Source of the DNA: Variovorax sp.
GTDB taxonomy: Bacteria > Pseudomonadota > Gammaproteobacteria > Burkholderiales > Burkholderiaceae_C
Direction: 5' to 3'
Assembly (NCBI GenBank): GCA_017744935.1
Contig: JAGIAI010000035.1
Location: forward strand, 27,177 to 91,176
DNA: 64,000 nt
This document shows, in pieces, positions 17,171 through 25,674 of the stretch; position 1 is the stretch's first letter; each line of letters begins with the position of its first letter. The position numbers and the translations under genes were made by a program. The notes under the pieces are model-generated. The model had not been told where the DNA came from, made no database searches, and was given only the letters and a program-made list of their open reading frames with translations.

Positions 17171-18199
17171 TCAGGCCTTCACGCGCGCGTCGACGGTGTT
17201 CTTGAGCGCGCCGAGCCAGATGACGTCATCGACCTTGGGCGTGCGGGCCGTGAACTGGCCCAGGTCCGCGTAGGTCGTGATCTGCGATTGCCAGACCGCC
17301 GGGTCCATCGTTCCCCAGCCTTGCGTCTGCGCGGGACCGCCCAGCGCGTACTCCAGCATCACGTCGATGGCGGCGCGCTCGTCTTCGCGCTTGAGGTTCG
17401 GATATTCCTTGACCAGCAGGTCCACGGCCTGGTCGCGATTGGCCTTGGCGTGCTGCCAGCCGCGCGAGGTGGCGCGGACGAAGGCCTCCAGCACTTTGGG
17501 CTGCGTCTCGATGGTCTTGGTGGTGGCGTAGTACGGCAGTGCATAGAGCTGCACGCCCGCGTCCCACAGCGTGAGGTCGACGCGATCCGGACCCAGCGCC
17601 TTGAGCGCCGTGGTACTGGTGAGCCAGCCGGTGACCACATCGACCTGACCGGTCAGCAGCGGCGCCATGTCCGAACCGACCGTGACCACGGTCACGTCCT
17701 TTTCGGCGATCTTGTTCTTCGCCAGCAGCGCGCGCAGCAGGATGCCGGCAGTGGACGGGATGCCCACCTTCTTGCCCACCAGGTCGGCGGGCTTGCGCAC
17801 CGGGTTCTTGGCCAGCGAGAAGAAGGTGAAGGGATGCTTCTGGGCACCGACCGCGAAGCACTTGATCGGCAGGCCCTGCGACACCGCCAGCATGACCGAG
17901 GGGCTCGACGACACCTGGCCCACTTCGTAGCGGCCGGAGGCGACGATCGCCACGCCATCGATGTTCGGGCCGCCGGGCTGGATCGCGAACTCGATGCCCT
18001 CCTGCTCGTAGAAGCCCAGCCGCTTGGCGACGATTTCGCCGACCTGGTTGACGCTGGGGATCCAGCCGAGCTGCATGTTGATGCGCGCCTTGCCCTGGGC
18101 CAGTGCGTCGATCGAGAGAAAGCCTCCAGCCGCGAGACCGCCAGCGGCAAGCGAGGTCTTCAGCAGGCGGCGGCGTGCGGGGTCGCAAGAGTGATTCAT
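17171..18199 (-). CDS. ABC transporter substrate-binding protein (NMT1/SsuA-like, Tat signal)
   Basis: A 342-residue periplasmic binding protein and first gene of the operon. The N-terminus has twin arginines (PARRRLLKTSLAAGGLAAGGF), suggesting Tat export, unlike most SsuA proteins. The mature part starts KARINMQLGWIPSVNQVGE and has the family features FYEQEGIEFAIQPGG, EVGQVSSSPSVMLA and KPADLVGKKVGIPSTAG. Such proteins bind taurine, sulfonates, nitrate, thiamine precursors or aromatic acids. Its ligand is probably the acid processed by the CoA-transferase downstream. Confidence 0.9.
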   Translation of the reverse strand: MNHSCDPARRRLLKTSLAAGGLAAGGFLSIDALAQGKARINMQLGWIPSVNQVGEIVAKRLGFYEQEGIEFAIQPGGPNIDGVAIVASGRYEVGQVSSSPSVMLAVSQGLPIKCFAVGAQKHPFTFFSLAKNPVRKPADLVGKKVGIPSTAGILLRALLAKNKIAEKDVTVVTVGSDMAPLLTGQVDVVTGWLTSTTALKALGPDRVDLTLWDAGVQLYALPYYATTKTIETQPKVLEAFVRATSRGWQHAKANRDQAVDLLVKEYPNLKREDERAAIDVMLEYALGGPAQTQGWGTMDPAVWQSQITTYADLGQFTARTPKVDDVIWLGALKNTVDARVKA

Positions 18200-18652
18200 G
18201 ACGGGGGTTCCTGGTTGTGGATTCGGGTCGTCTGCCGTGTGGCGTGACCGAAATTTAGGAGTTGAGGGCGTTCTCGCAAAGCACCGTTTTTAGGGACGGG
18301 CGGCCTAAAAATTAGTGCCGGTAGAAACCCGGGCCCGGAGGCACTCAGCAATGGAGCGCAGGCACTGGAGCGGTGCCTATCACGCGGCTTTCACGTCCCA
18401 AAATGGCCATAAATTGAATCATTTGTGACAAACATTCGACCGTTACCCGTGATTTGCACGTTCCGATTGACGCTGGTGCGTACATCTGGCAGTTTTGTCT
18501 CCTGCGCCGAAACGGCGTAGCCGTGTCGGCGGAACTCCGCGCGACTTCATGAAGCAGGAACGCAGGAGTCGAACATGCCGAATGAGCGAATCACGGAGAG
18601 GCTTGAGCCTGGGACCACGCATCCCCGTAGCGGACATTGAAAGTACCGATCA
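18200..18652. other. Gene-free divergent region with a long hairpin
   Basis: About 450 bases between divergently transcribed operons. The left part holds the LysR-like operator. At 18505-18531 is a near-perfect hairpin: outer arms CGCCGA/TCGGCG, inner arms ACGGC/GCCGT, 3-nt loop, one A-G mismatch. An outer pair CTCCTGCG (18499-18506) and CGCAGGAG (18561-18568) brackets it. No T-run follows in either direction, so it is not an obvious terminator. It may be a structured leader of the glycan operon. No convincing small gene was found. Confidence 0.5.
18254..18311 (-). promoter_or_regulatory. Putative LysR-type operator of the ABC/CoA operon
   Basis: A perfect inverted repeat, TTTTTAGG - 9 bases - CCTAAAAA (18287-18311), lies about 90 bases before the start of the binding-protein gene. 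A further TTTAGG half-site is at 18254-18259, one helical set nearer the gene. The outer arms contain the T-N11-A pattern expected for LysR regulators. The likely binder is the LysR protein encoded inside this operon. Confidence 0.5.
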
Positions 18653-20164
18653 ATGTCGCAAGCAACTCGGCCTCCGCGCGCATTGCTGGCCGGAGTGGTA
18701 CGCCGCCTGCAGGCTCTGCTCGCTCGCGTGCGAGGACGCCGTGACCTCGTGGGCTATCTGGACGGGCTGGAAGGCTACGAAGTCATCGGTTGGGCCGTCG
18801 ACTACGCAAGATTCCCGGCACCCACGCGCGTGGAGGTCTTGCTGGACGGCCAGTCCGTCGGGTGCATGCAGGCCGACAGCTTCCGACCGGACCTGCGCGA
18901 CGAAGGCCTGCACACCGGGCATTTCGGCTTTCGCTTCGACCTCACCCCTTACAGCGCACATGGACGGTATTGCACGCTGGAGGTGCGTTTCGAAGACAGT
19001 GGCGCCCCCCTTCGCGGTTCACCTTGGCCGCTGACGCTTATCCGCGACGGACGCAGTACCTCCAATGCGAGCGCCCGGAAAGACGACGAGAGTCCGCGCG
19101 CACCCACCCGGACGATGGGCGCGCCAGACCTGGATGCGCTGCGGCGCGAAGGGGTGCTTCTCTATGCCATACGTAGTGAAAGCGGGCTTGCCTCTCCTTC
19201 AGTGGCGCAGAACCTGAAGGCGTTTCGCGAGCTCGGCTTCGCGACTGTCGTGATCAACAACTTTCATCCACCGGCCGCTCTCGTCGAGCGTGACGATTCG
19301 CTGGTTCGCCAGACCGACATGCTGATCGAGCAGCAGTCGCGGGGGCGGGACTTTGCCGCCTGGCGCACAGGGCTCGAGCATCTTGCCCGCCAGCTTCCCG
19401 AGGCCCGCCGGGTGGTGTTCATGAACGACAGTCTCGTTGGACCGTTTCACAGACTCGGTCCCGTGATTGAACATTTCTCCGACTCAAAAGCCGATCTGTG
19501 GGGCCTCACCGAGAGCTTCGACCGCACATATCACGTTCAGAGCAGCTTCTTCGCCTGCACTCCCGAACTGTTGGCGCTGCGCGAGGTGTCCAGCCATTTC
19601 GAGCGCTATGCCGGCACGGGGCGCGACGAGGCCGTTCTGCAGGGCGAACTCGGACTATCGCAGGTCGCATTGGCAGCCGGCGCACGGCTCGAAGCGATGT
19701 GCGACTACCACCAATTGGCTGAGAAATGGCTGGAGCAAGCTGTCCGGACGGAAGCTGCCTTGCATGAAGTCCTGCGCGCCAGCCGCAAAGGCGACGGCGA
19801 TGGCGACGGCAATCCAGAGGGCACGCAAATGCTGCAATGGATCCAGACCATCAAGGAGGCGGTCTACAGCGGCGTCACGCTGAACCCGCAGCACTTCTTC
19901 TGGGACACGCTGATCGAAGAGTTCCACTATCCGTACTTGAAGCGGGAATTGTTCACCAGCAACCCCTCGAAAATCATCTCGCTTCGAAGGCTCTGGGAGG
20001 TCCTCGCGCCCTTCGATGCAGCGCTGGTGCGCTCGATGCTGCGTCACGAGATGCTCACGCAAGGCGCGCAATGCGCGCTCCCGCCGCGACGGACGGGCGT
20101 CGCACCGACAGCGCGCGCACCAGCCTCCGCCGCGCGCGACCCAGTCGCGAGGTTGTTCTCATGA
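18653..20164 (+). CDS. RgpF-like rhamnan synthesis protein F family protein
   Basis: A 503-residue protein. Residues about 30-130 form a beta-rich accessory domain (GYLDGLEGYEVIGWAVDYARFP...VEVLLDGQSVG...FGFRFDL) of a kind found on O-antigen enzymes. From about 165 it follows the rhamnan-synthesis F family: VLLYAIRSESGLASPSV, FATVVINNF, GRDFAAWRTGLEHL, VVFMNDSLVGPFHRL, DLWGLTESF. Members are taken as glycosyltransferase-like proteins of surface polysaccharide synthesis. The C-terminus is a low-complexity Ala/Arg tail. Its stop overlaps the following methyltransferase start by 3 bases. The ribosome site before the ATG is weak. Confidence 0.8.
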   Translation: MSQATRPPRALLAGVVRRLQALLARVRGRRDLVGYLDGLEGYEVIGWAVDYARFPAPTRVEVLLDGQSVGCMQADSFRPDLRDEGLHTGHFGFRFDLTPYSAHGRYCTLEVRFEDSGAPLRGSPWPLTLIRDGRSTSNASARKDDESPRAPTRTMGAPDLDALRREGVLLYAIRSESGLASPSVAQNLKAFRELGFATVVINNFHPPAALVERDDSLVRQTDMLIEQQSRGRDFAAWRTGLEHLARQLPEARRVVFMNDSLVGPFHRLGPVIEHFSDSKADLWGLTESFDRTYHVQSSFFACTPELLALREVSSHFERYAGTGRDEAVLQGELGLSQVALAAGARLEAMCDYHQLAEKWLEQAVRTEAALHEVLRASRKGDGDGDGNPEGTQMLQWIQTIKEAVYSGVTLNPQHFFWDTLIEEFHYPYLKRELFTSNPSKIISLRRLWEVLAPFDAALVRSMLRHEMLTQGAQCALPPRRTGVAPTARAPASAARDPVARLFS

Positions 20165-21123
20165 GGGTCGATGACTACGAGTTCATGGTCGACACGGCCG
20201 CGAAGTTTTTCAGCTCCATCCGCATCCACGGCTGGTTCCACCACCCTGAGGACAAACTGATCGCAGTGCACGTGCATGACGCACACCTTCGCGATCTGAT
20301 CGCCGAAGTGGGACTGCCCTCTCCGGGCGTCGCGGGCCTGGGCATGGACAAGTGCTTTGCCGTGCAACTACTGCGCGACACGCAGACTTTCGGGGAGCAG
20401 ATTCGCATCGAGTTCGAGACGGCCAAAGGTTGGCGTCACACTGTCCCGCTGCTGGATTTGTGCCATGACCGTATCGCGCGCTATCCCACCCTGGATATGG
20501 CGAGACGGTTCAGGGAGCTCGTGATCGCGCGCCCCGGGGCCCGCCTCCTGGACATTGGCGGACGAGCGCGCAGCCGGTTCGAGCGCCGGACCGTCTATCC
20601 AGGCGTCGAGTACACGGTACTGGACATCGTCGAAGCGCCGGAGGTGGATGTGGTGGGCGACGCTCATCGCATGTCGCAACTGTTCCCGAGCGAGCGCTTC
20701 GACTTCGTGCTCTCGGTCTCGGTGTTCGAGCATCTGATGATGCCGTGGACCATCGCGATCGAGATGAACCAGGTGATGAAGCCGGGTGCGCTTGCCTACA
20801 TCCACACCCACCAGACCATAGGCTTGCACGATGCACCCTGGGACTTCTGGCGCTTCTCCGAATATGCGTGGGACGCGCTGTTCAATGCCCGCACTGGTTT
20901 CGAGATCGTCGAGCGTGGACAGGACTTCGAACAGTACATCGTCCCCTTCGTATTCCGGGAAAACAAAGAAGATGCAGAACGGTCGGCTGGTTTCGAGTCT
21001 TCGGCCGTGCTGGTTCGGAAGATCGGCGACCCGACGCTGGCATGGAACGTGACCCCTGCCGACCTCACGGCGACCAGCTATCCGGAGCACGACGATGGTC
21101 AATCGGGCAGGAATGTGTTCTAG
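20161..21123 (+). CDS. Class I SAM-dependent methyltransferase (glycan locus)
   Basis: A 320-residue protein starting at the ATG that overlaps the previous stop codon, not at the long ORF-track start. Residues 110-230 form the methyltransferase core: SAM motif LLDIGG at 129-134, acidic strand end YTVLDIVEAP, DVVGDAHRM and the VSVFEHL segment at 186-192. Residues 1-100 form a separate beta-rich domain with IHGWFHHPEDKLIAVHVHD that resembles the accessory domain of the preceding RgpF-like protein. It probably methylates a sugar or glycan end. The acceptor is unknown. Confidence 0.82.
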   Translation: MRVDDYEFMVDTAAKFFSSIRIHGWFHHPEDKLIAVHVHDAHLRDLIAEVGLPSPGVAGLGMDKCFAVQLLRDTQTFGEQIRIEFETAKGWRHTVPLLDLCHDRIARYPTLDMARRFRELVIARPGARLLDIGGRARSRFERRTVYPGVEYTVLDIVEAPEVDVVGDAHRMSQLFPSERFDFVLSVSVFEHLMMPWTIAIEMNQVMKPGALAYIHTHQTIGLHDAPWDFWRFSEYAWDALFNARTGFEIVERGQDFEQYIVPFVFRENKEDAERSAGFESSAVLVRKIGDPTLAWNVTPADLTATSYPEHDDGQSGRNVF

Positions 21124-21161
21124 GCGGGCTGCCCGGAACTGAACGACGAGAGGACACGGAC

Positions 21162-21935
21162 ATGGTCAAGGCTGTTCTGCTGGCCGGGGGATTGGGCACT
21201 CGCATCAGCGAGGAGACCGCCACGAAACCAAAGCCGATGATCGAGATCGGCGGCAAGCCGATCCTGTGGCACATCATGAAGATCTATTCGGCCCACGGGA
21301 TCAACGAGTTCATCGTCTGTCTCGGCTACAAGGGCTACGTGATCAAGGAGTACTTCTCGAACTACTTTCTTCACACCTCCAATGTCACGTTCGACATTGC
21401 CCACAACGAGATGTGCGTGCACAGCAACCATTCCGAACCATGGAAGGTGACGCTGATCGATACCGGTGAAGACACGATGATCGGTGGCCGCGTGAAGCGC
21501 ATCCTTCCCTATGTCGAGAACGATGAACTCTTCTGCTTGACCTACGGCGACGGCGTTGGCAACGTGGATATCGGTGCCACGATCAAGTTCCATCGAAAAG
21601 CCGGACGAATGGCAACGGTTACCGCAACCCAGCCTCCTGGGCGCTTCGGCGCCATCCGCTATGAAGGCGACAAGGTGCTTGGCTTCCAGGAAAAGCCGCA
21701 GGGCGACGGTGGCTGGATCAACGGCGGCTTTTTCGTGCTGTCGCCCTCGGTGGGGTCCTACATACAAGGAGACGACACCGTATGGGAGCGTGAACCCATG
21801 GAAAACATCGCCCGCGACGGCCAACTGTCCGTGTATTTCCACGAAGGCTTCTGGCATCCGCTCGACACGCTGCGTGACCGAAACCAGCTGGAAGAGTTGT
21901 GGCGCGCGAAGCAGGCGCCCTGGAAGGTCTGGTAG
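21162..21935 (+). CDS. rfbF: Glucose-1-phosphate cytidylyltransferase
   Basis: A 257-residue nucleotidyltransferase making CDP-glucose from CTP and glucose-1-phosphate, the entry to CDP-dideoxysugars. The N-terminal LAGGLGTRISEETATKPKPM motif, GGKPILWHIMKIYSAHG, the LTYGDGVGNVD metal site near 130, GRFGAIRYEGD and GGWINGGFFVLSP match RfbF closely, as does the length of about 257. The ATG follows GAGAGGACACGGAC. RfbF normally hands over to a CDP-glucose 4,6-dehydratase (RfbG), which is not evident here; the two SDRs nearby are the only candidates. Confidence 0.93.
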   Translation: MVKAVLLAGGLGTRISEETATKPKPMIEIGGKPILWHIMKIYSAHGINEFIVCLGYKGYVIKEYFSNYFLHTSNVTFDIAHNEMCVHSNHSEPWKVTLIDTGEDTMIGGRVKRILPYVENDELFCLTYGDGVGNVDIGATIKFHRKAGRMATVTATQPPGRFGAIRYEGDKVLGFQEKPQGDGGWINGGFFVLSPSVGSYIQGDDTVWEREPMENIARDGQLSVYFHEGFWHPLDTLRDRNQLEELWRAKQAPWKVW

Positions 21936-21959
21936 TCACCACGCATCAAAGGAAGATCA

Positions 21960-23045
21960 ATGAACATCTTGATCGCGGGCAACATGGGCTATGTGGGGCC
22001 CGTTGTGGCGTCGCACCTGCGCGCCGCTCTGCCCGAGGCACGCTTGATCGGCTGCGACACTGGCTATTTCGCTCATTGCCTTACCGGTGCCACTCGCCTT
22101 CCGGAATCGGTGCTTGATGCCCAGCTCTTCGCCGACATCCGCGAGCTTCCCGACAGCGCGTTGCAAGGCATTGACGCAGTAGTGCTCCTGGCGGCCATCT
22201 CCAACGATCCGATGGGCGCGCGCTTCGAAGGCGTCACCGACGAAATCAACCACCGTGCCTGTTGCGACCTCGCGGGCCGAGCGCTGCGCGCGGGCGCGAG
22301 CCGCGTAGTTTTCGCATCGAGCTGCAGCATGTACGGCTTCGCAGAAGGCGGCGCACGCAGGGAAAACGACGCCCTCAATCCGCTCACCGCGTACTCGCGA
22401 TCGAAGGTCGCAGCCGAGCAGATGCTTTCCGCGCTCGATCCTGACAAGGCCGTGATCACCTCACTTCGCTTCGCCACGGCCTGCGGCATGTCCGACCGGC
22501 TGCGACTGGATCTGGTGCTCAATGATTTTGTCGCCTGCGCGCTCGCAACGCGCGAGATCACCGTCCTCAGCGACGGCACACCCTGGCGACCCCTGATCGA
22601 AGTTCGCGATATGGCCCGAGCCATCGAATGGGCCTTGCAGCGCGACCCCGCCGAAGCGGGCCGTTATCTGGCGGTCAACGTCGGCGCAGCGCGCTGGAAC
22701 CATCAGGTCAAGGATCTTGCCGACGCGGTGGCGGCCAGCGTGCCGGGCACGCAAGTCAGCATCAACCGCGACGCGCCGCCAGACCGCCGCTCCTATAGGG
22801 TGGACTTCTCGCTGTACGAAAAAGTCGCCCCCAAGCATCAACCCCTCATCGAACTGGACCAGGCCATCGGCGACCTCTTGAGCGGGCTGAAGCGCTCTGG
22901 TTTCCATGACCCGGCATTCCGCAACTCGCAGTACATGCGGCTCAAGGTACTGGAAGCCCACATGGCCGCGAACCGCCTCGACGAACGCCTGTGCTGGCGC
23001 AATACGGGACCCACCGAATCAGGGAAGCCACATGATCTTCAATGA
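21960..23045 (+). CDS. NAD-dependent epimerase/dehydratase (extended SDR)
   Basis: A 361-residue sugar-nucleotide SDR. The cofactor motif GNMGYVGP is at about 7-14, VVLLAAISNDPMG near 75-87, and the catalytic residues are in SSCSMYG and YSRSK (Tyr-x3-Lys) near 140. The C-terminal part RRSYRVDFSLYEKV and the loss of any long substrate insertion fit the extended SDR family. It lies in the cytidylyltransferase operon, so a CDP-linked substrate is likely. Whether it is a dehydratase, epimerase or reductase cannot be decided from sequence. The last 14 bases overlap the RfbC-like gene. Confidence 0.85.
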   Translation: MNILIAGNMGYVGPVVASHLRAALPEARLIGCDTGYFAHCLTGATRLPESVLDAQLFADIRELPDSALQGIDAVVLLAAISNDPMGARFEGVTDEINHRACCDLAGRALRAGASRVVFASSCSMYGFAEGGARRENDALNPLTAYSRSKVAAEQMLSALDPDKAVITSLRFATACGMSDRLRLDLVLNDFVACALATREITVLSDGTPWRPLIEVRDMARAIEWALQRDPAEAGRYLAVNVGAARWNHQVKDLADAVAASVPGTQVSINRDAPPDRRSYRVDFSLYEKVAPKHQPLIELDQAIGDLLSGLKRSGFHDPAFRNSQYMRLKVLEAHMAANRLDERLCWRNTGPTESGKPHDLQ

Positions 23046-23580
23046 AACGCCCTTGAAAGGCGCCTACACCATCGAGCTGGAAAAGCGCGGCGACGAGCGC
23101 GGCTTCTTTGCGCGACTGTTCTGCGCCCGGGAATTCGCGGAGAAAAACCTGGCATCGCAATTCGTGCAGATCAACAACTCATTGAGCGGCGCACGCGGCA
23201 CCTTGCGCGGCATGCACTACCAACTCGCACCGCACGATGAGGTGAAGCTGGTGCGCTGCATCCAGGGCGCGCTTTTTGACGTGATCGTCGACCTGCGGCC
23301 CGACTCGCCTACCTTCCGACGTTGGCATGGTGCCGAACTCAGCGCTTCCAACCGGCGGATGATGTACGTACCCGCCGGTTTCGCCCACGGTTTTCTCACG
23401 CTGAAGGACGACACTGAGGCGCTCTACCTGGTCAACAGCTTCTACGCACCCGACGCTGAGCGCGGTCTGCGCTTCAACGACCCTGCGCTCGGGATCGAAT
23501 GGCCCAGCGACCCAACCGTCATCTCTGCCAAGGACGAGGCCTGGCCCCTTCTCGATCCAGCCGGAGGTGCTGCCGCATGA
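23032..23580 (+). CDS. rfbC: dTDP-4-dehydrorhamnose 3,5-epimerase family protein (RfbC-like)
   Basis: A 182-residue cupin enzyme starting at ATG 23032, inside the end of the SDR gene. Seen are the N-terminal LKGAYTIELEKRGDERGFFARLF, the catalytic His segment GTLRGMHYQLAP, FDVIVDLRPDSPTF and YVPAGFAHGFLTL, which are all RfbC features. Within a cytidylyltransferase operon it may act on a CDP-4-keto sugar rather than the dTDP form. The symbol therefore marks the family and not a proven substrate. The stop overlaps the next start (ATGA). Confidence 0.88.
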   Translation: MIFNETPLKGAYTIELEKRGDERGFFARLFCAREFAEKNLASQFVQINNSLSGARGTLRGMHYQLAPHDEVKLVRCIQGALFDVIVDLRPDSPTFRRWHGAELSASNRRMMYVPAGFAHGFLTLKDDTEALYLVNSFYAPDAERGLRFNDPALGIEWPSDPTVISAKDEAWPLLDPAGGAAA

Positions 23581-24524
23581 GGATTCTTCTCACCGGCGCC
23601 ACTTCATTCACTGGCCTCTGGTTCGCGCAAAAATTGCGCGCGCATGGCCACGAGGTAGTCGCCACGCTGCGTGGTTCCCGCAACAGTTATGAAGGGCCGC
23701 GCGGACATCGGGTTCGGATGTTGGACGAGTCAGGCGTTGAATGGGTGGAGTGCTGCAGCTTCGGCGACGAACGATTTCTGGCGCTGCTGGCGAGCGAACC
23801 GCTGGACGTGATCTGCCATCACGCAGCACAGGTCGGCGACTATCGGTCGTTGGATTTCGATATCGCCCAGGCATTGCAGGCCAACACGTTGGGTGCAAGG
23901 CGAGTTTTCGAGCTGATGGCCCAGCGCGGCATCCGCGCCATGGTGGCGACCGGCAGTGTCTTCGAGCCGGGCGAAGGGGCCGGCTCTGATCCTGGCCGGG
24001 CCTTCTCACCCTACGGACTCTCCAAGGGACTGAGTTGGGAGGTGTTGCGACACTGGGGAACGCTCAGCGGCGTTCCGCTGCACAAGTTCATCATCGCAAA
24101 CCCTTTTGGCCCCTGGGAAGAACCGCGTTTCTGCGCCTATCTGATGCGCACCTGGGCGGCAGGAGGCACAGCGACCGTGGCCACGCCATCCTATGTGCGA
24201 GACAACATCCATGTGTCGCTGCTCGCCGATTGCTATGCCGATTTCGTAGCCCGTTGCACGCAACAGCAGGGTACTCAGACACGCTGCGCACCGGCCGGCT
24301 ACGTAGAGAGCCAAGGCAGCTTCGCCCAGCGCTTCGCCAAGGAGATCTCTGTCAGGCTCAACATTGCGGCGCCGCTGGAGCTTGCGATGCAAGCGGAATT
24401 TCCTGAACCCTTCATGCGCACAAATACCGACCGCGTGGATGCGCAGCGCCTCGGATGGAACGAGGCCGCCGCATGGGACATGCTGGCGGACTACTATGGC
24501 ACCACCTATCTGGCGGCACGGTAA
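23577..24524 (+). CDS. NAD-dependent epimerase/dehydratase family protein
   Basis: A 315-residue SDR beginning MRILLTGATSFTGLW, a modified GxxGxxG in which the second Gly region reads TGATSFTG. CHHAAQVGDYRSLDFD and ATGSVFEPGEG follow, then the YGLSK catalytic Tyr-x3-Lys near 140. The start overlaps the RfbC-like stop. Similar proteins act as 4-ketoreductases or epimerases that finish a deoxysugar nucleotide. With the other SDR, the epimerase and two methyltransferases this suggests a branched or methylated deoxysugar. Confidence 0.83.
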   Translation: MRILLTGATSFTGLWFAQKLRAHGHEVVATLRGSRNSYEGPRGHRVRMLDESGVEWVECCSFGDERFLALLASEPLDVICHHAAQVGDYRSLDFDIAQALQANTLGARRVFELMAQRGIRAMVATGSVFEPGEGAGSDPGRAFSPYGLSKGLSWEVLRHWGTLSGVPLHKFIIANPFGPWEEPRFCAYLMRTWAAGGTATVATPSYVRDNIHVSLLADCYADFVARCTQQQGTQTRCAPAGYVESQGSFAQRFAKEISVRLNIAAPLELAMQAEFPEPFMRTNTDRVDAQRLGWNEAAAWDMLADYYGTTYLAAR

Positions 24525-24529
24525 GGACC

Positions 24530-25648
24530 ATGGATCGACGCGAAGAATTGCTCAAATTCATTGCCAAGGCCCAGCGCGGGATCGAGGTCGGGCCTTGGTA
24601 CAACCCCCTCACGCCCAAGCGAGACGGGTACGACTGCCTGGTACTCGACGTCTTCGATGCCACCGTCCAGCGGCAACGCATCCTTGACAACCCAGAGATC
24701 GAGGACGCTCAGGCCGAGCGCGTCGAAGAAGTAGACCTGCTGGGCACAACCGCATCGCTGCAATCGCTGGTCGACGCACGCGGTGAGCTGGGCAGCTTCG
24801 ACTACATCGTCTCCTCGCACAACATCGAACACATCCCCAACCCCATCCAGTTCTTGCGGGGCTGCGGTCGCGTGCTCCGCGCTGGCGGCTTGCTGTCGCT
24901 CGCTGCCCCGGACCGGCGAGTCAGCTTTGACTTCTTCCGGCCTCACACGCCGCTGGCCGCATGGCTCGCAGCCTGGCTGGAGGGGCGGACGCGCCCCTCC
25001 TTCATGCAGATGTTCGAACTCGAAAGTCTCCATTCGCGCTTCGACCGCGACGGGGCACTCCTCGGCGGCTTCGGTCTCGACGATGATGCAAGCCGTGTCG
25101 TGGCCCTGCGCACCCTCGCCCAAGCCTATGACAGCTGGCGCGAGCGGATCGACACCGGCGACACCGACTACCACGACACCCACTGCTGGGCCTTCACCCC
25201 CGCATCTTTCGAGCTGCTGATACGCGATGCCGTCTACCTGCGCCTCATCCCTTTCGAACTGCAAGAGATCAGCGCCACCAATGGCAATGAGTTCTACGCT
25301 CATCTGCGCAATGTCGGCTTCGGCCTCGCGCCGACCCCCGCCGAGACCGAATCTTTCTACGAATACCGCCAGCAACTGCTCCACCGTATCAACGACGAGG
25401 CAGGCGCCAACTCGATCGAAACCGCTGCGCTGCGCCGCGCACTAGCGCAAGCCACGGAGCACATCAGTCGCATCGATCCGACTGTCCGTGCGCAGGAACA
25501 CCTGGAAGCGCGACTCGTTGAACTCGAATACGCCAATCGCGCCCAGGCGGAGGCGCTGAGCGCATACCGGGCATCCACGAGCTGGCGGGTGACCGCACCT
25601 CTACGCTGGCTCGGCACGGCGTGGCGAACCGTGCGCGGCAGCGCGTGA
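24530..25648 (+). CDS. SAM-dependent methyltransferase with coiled-coil tail (glycan locus)
   Basis: A 372-residue protein from ATG 24530, behind GTAAGGACC. The N-terminal half is methyltransferase-like: a divergent binding site GIEVGPWYNPLTPKRDGY, DYIVSSHNIEHIPNPIQFLRGCGRVLRAGG near 95-125, and LAAPDRRVSFD. The C-terminal part from about 310 is a helical, probably coiled-coil stretch ending ASTSWRVTAPLRWLGTAW. This tail is common on bacterial glycosyltransferases that sit on the membrane face. It is the last gene of the glycan operon. The acceptor is unknown. Confidence 0.78.
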   Translation: MDRREELLKFIAKAQRGIEVGPWYNPLTPKRDGYDCLVLDVFDATVQRQRILDNPEIEDAQAERVEEVDLLGTTASLQSLVDARGELGSFDYIVSSHNIEHIPNPIQFLRGCGRVLRAGGLLSLAAPDRRVSFDFFRPHTPLAAWLAAWLEGRTRPSFMQMFELESLHSRFDRDGALLGGFGLDDDASRVVALRTLAQAYDSWRERIDTGDTDYHDTHCWAFTPASFELLIRDAVYLRLIPFELQEISATNGNEFYAHLRNVGFGLAPTPAETESFYEYRQQLLHRINDEAGANSIETAALRRALAQATEHISRIDPTVRAQEHLEARLVELEYANRAQAEALSAYRASTSWRVTAPLRWLGTAWRTVRGSA

Positions 25649-25674
25649 TCACCCCTTGCCTTCGAGCCCAGCCG

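Noticed and set aside
16349-18247. 632-residue plus-strand ORF across the ABC transporter genes
   Set aside because: Shadow of the ATPase and binding-protein genes, which have standard motifs on the minus strand.
18505-18531. Rho-independent terminator between the divergent operons
   Set aside because: The hairpin is good but neither strand has a following T-run, and both flanking genes start rather than end here.
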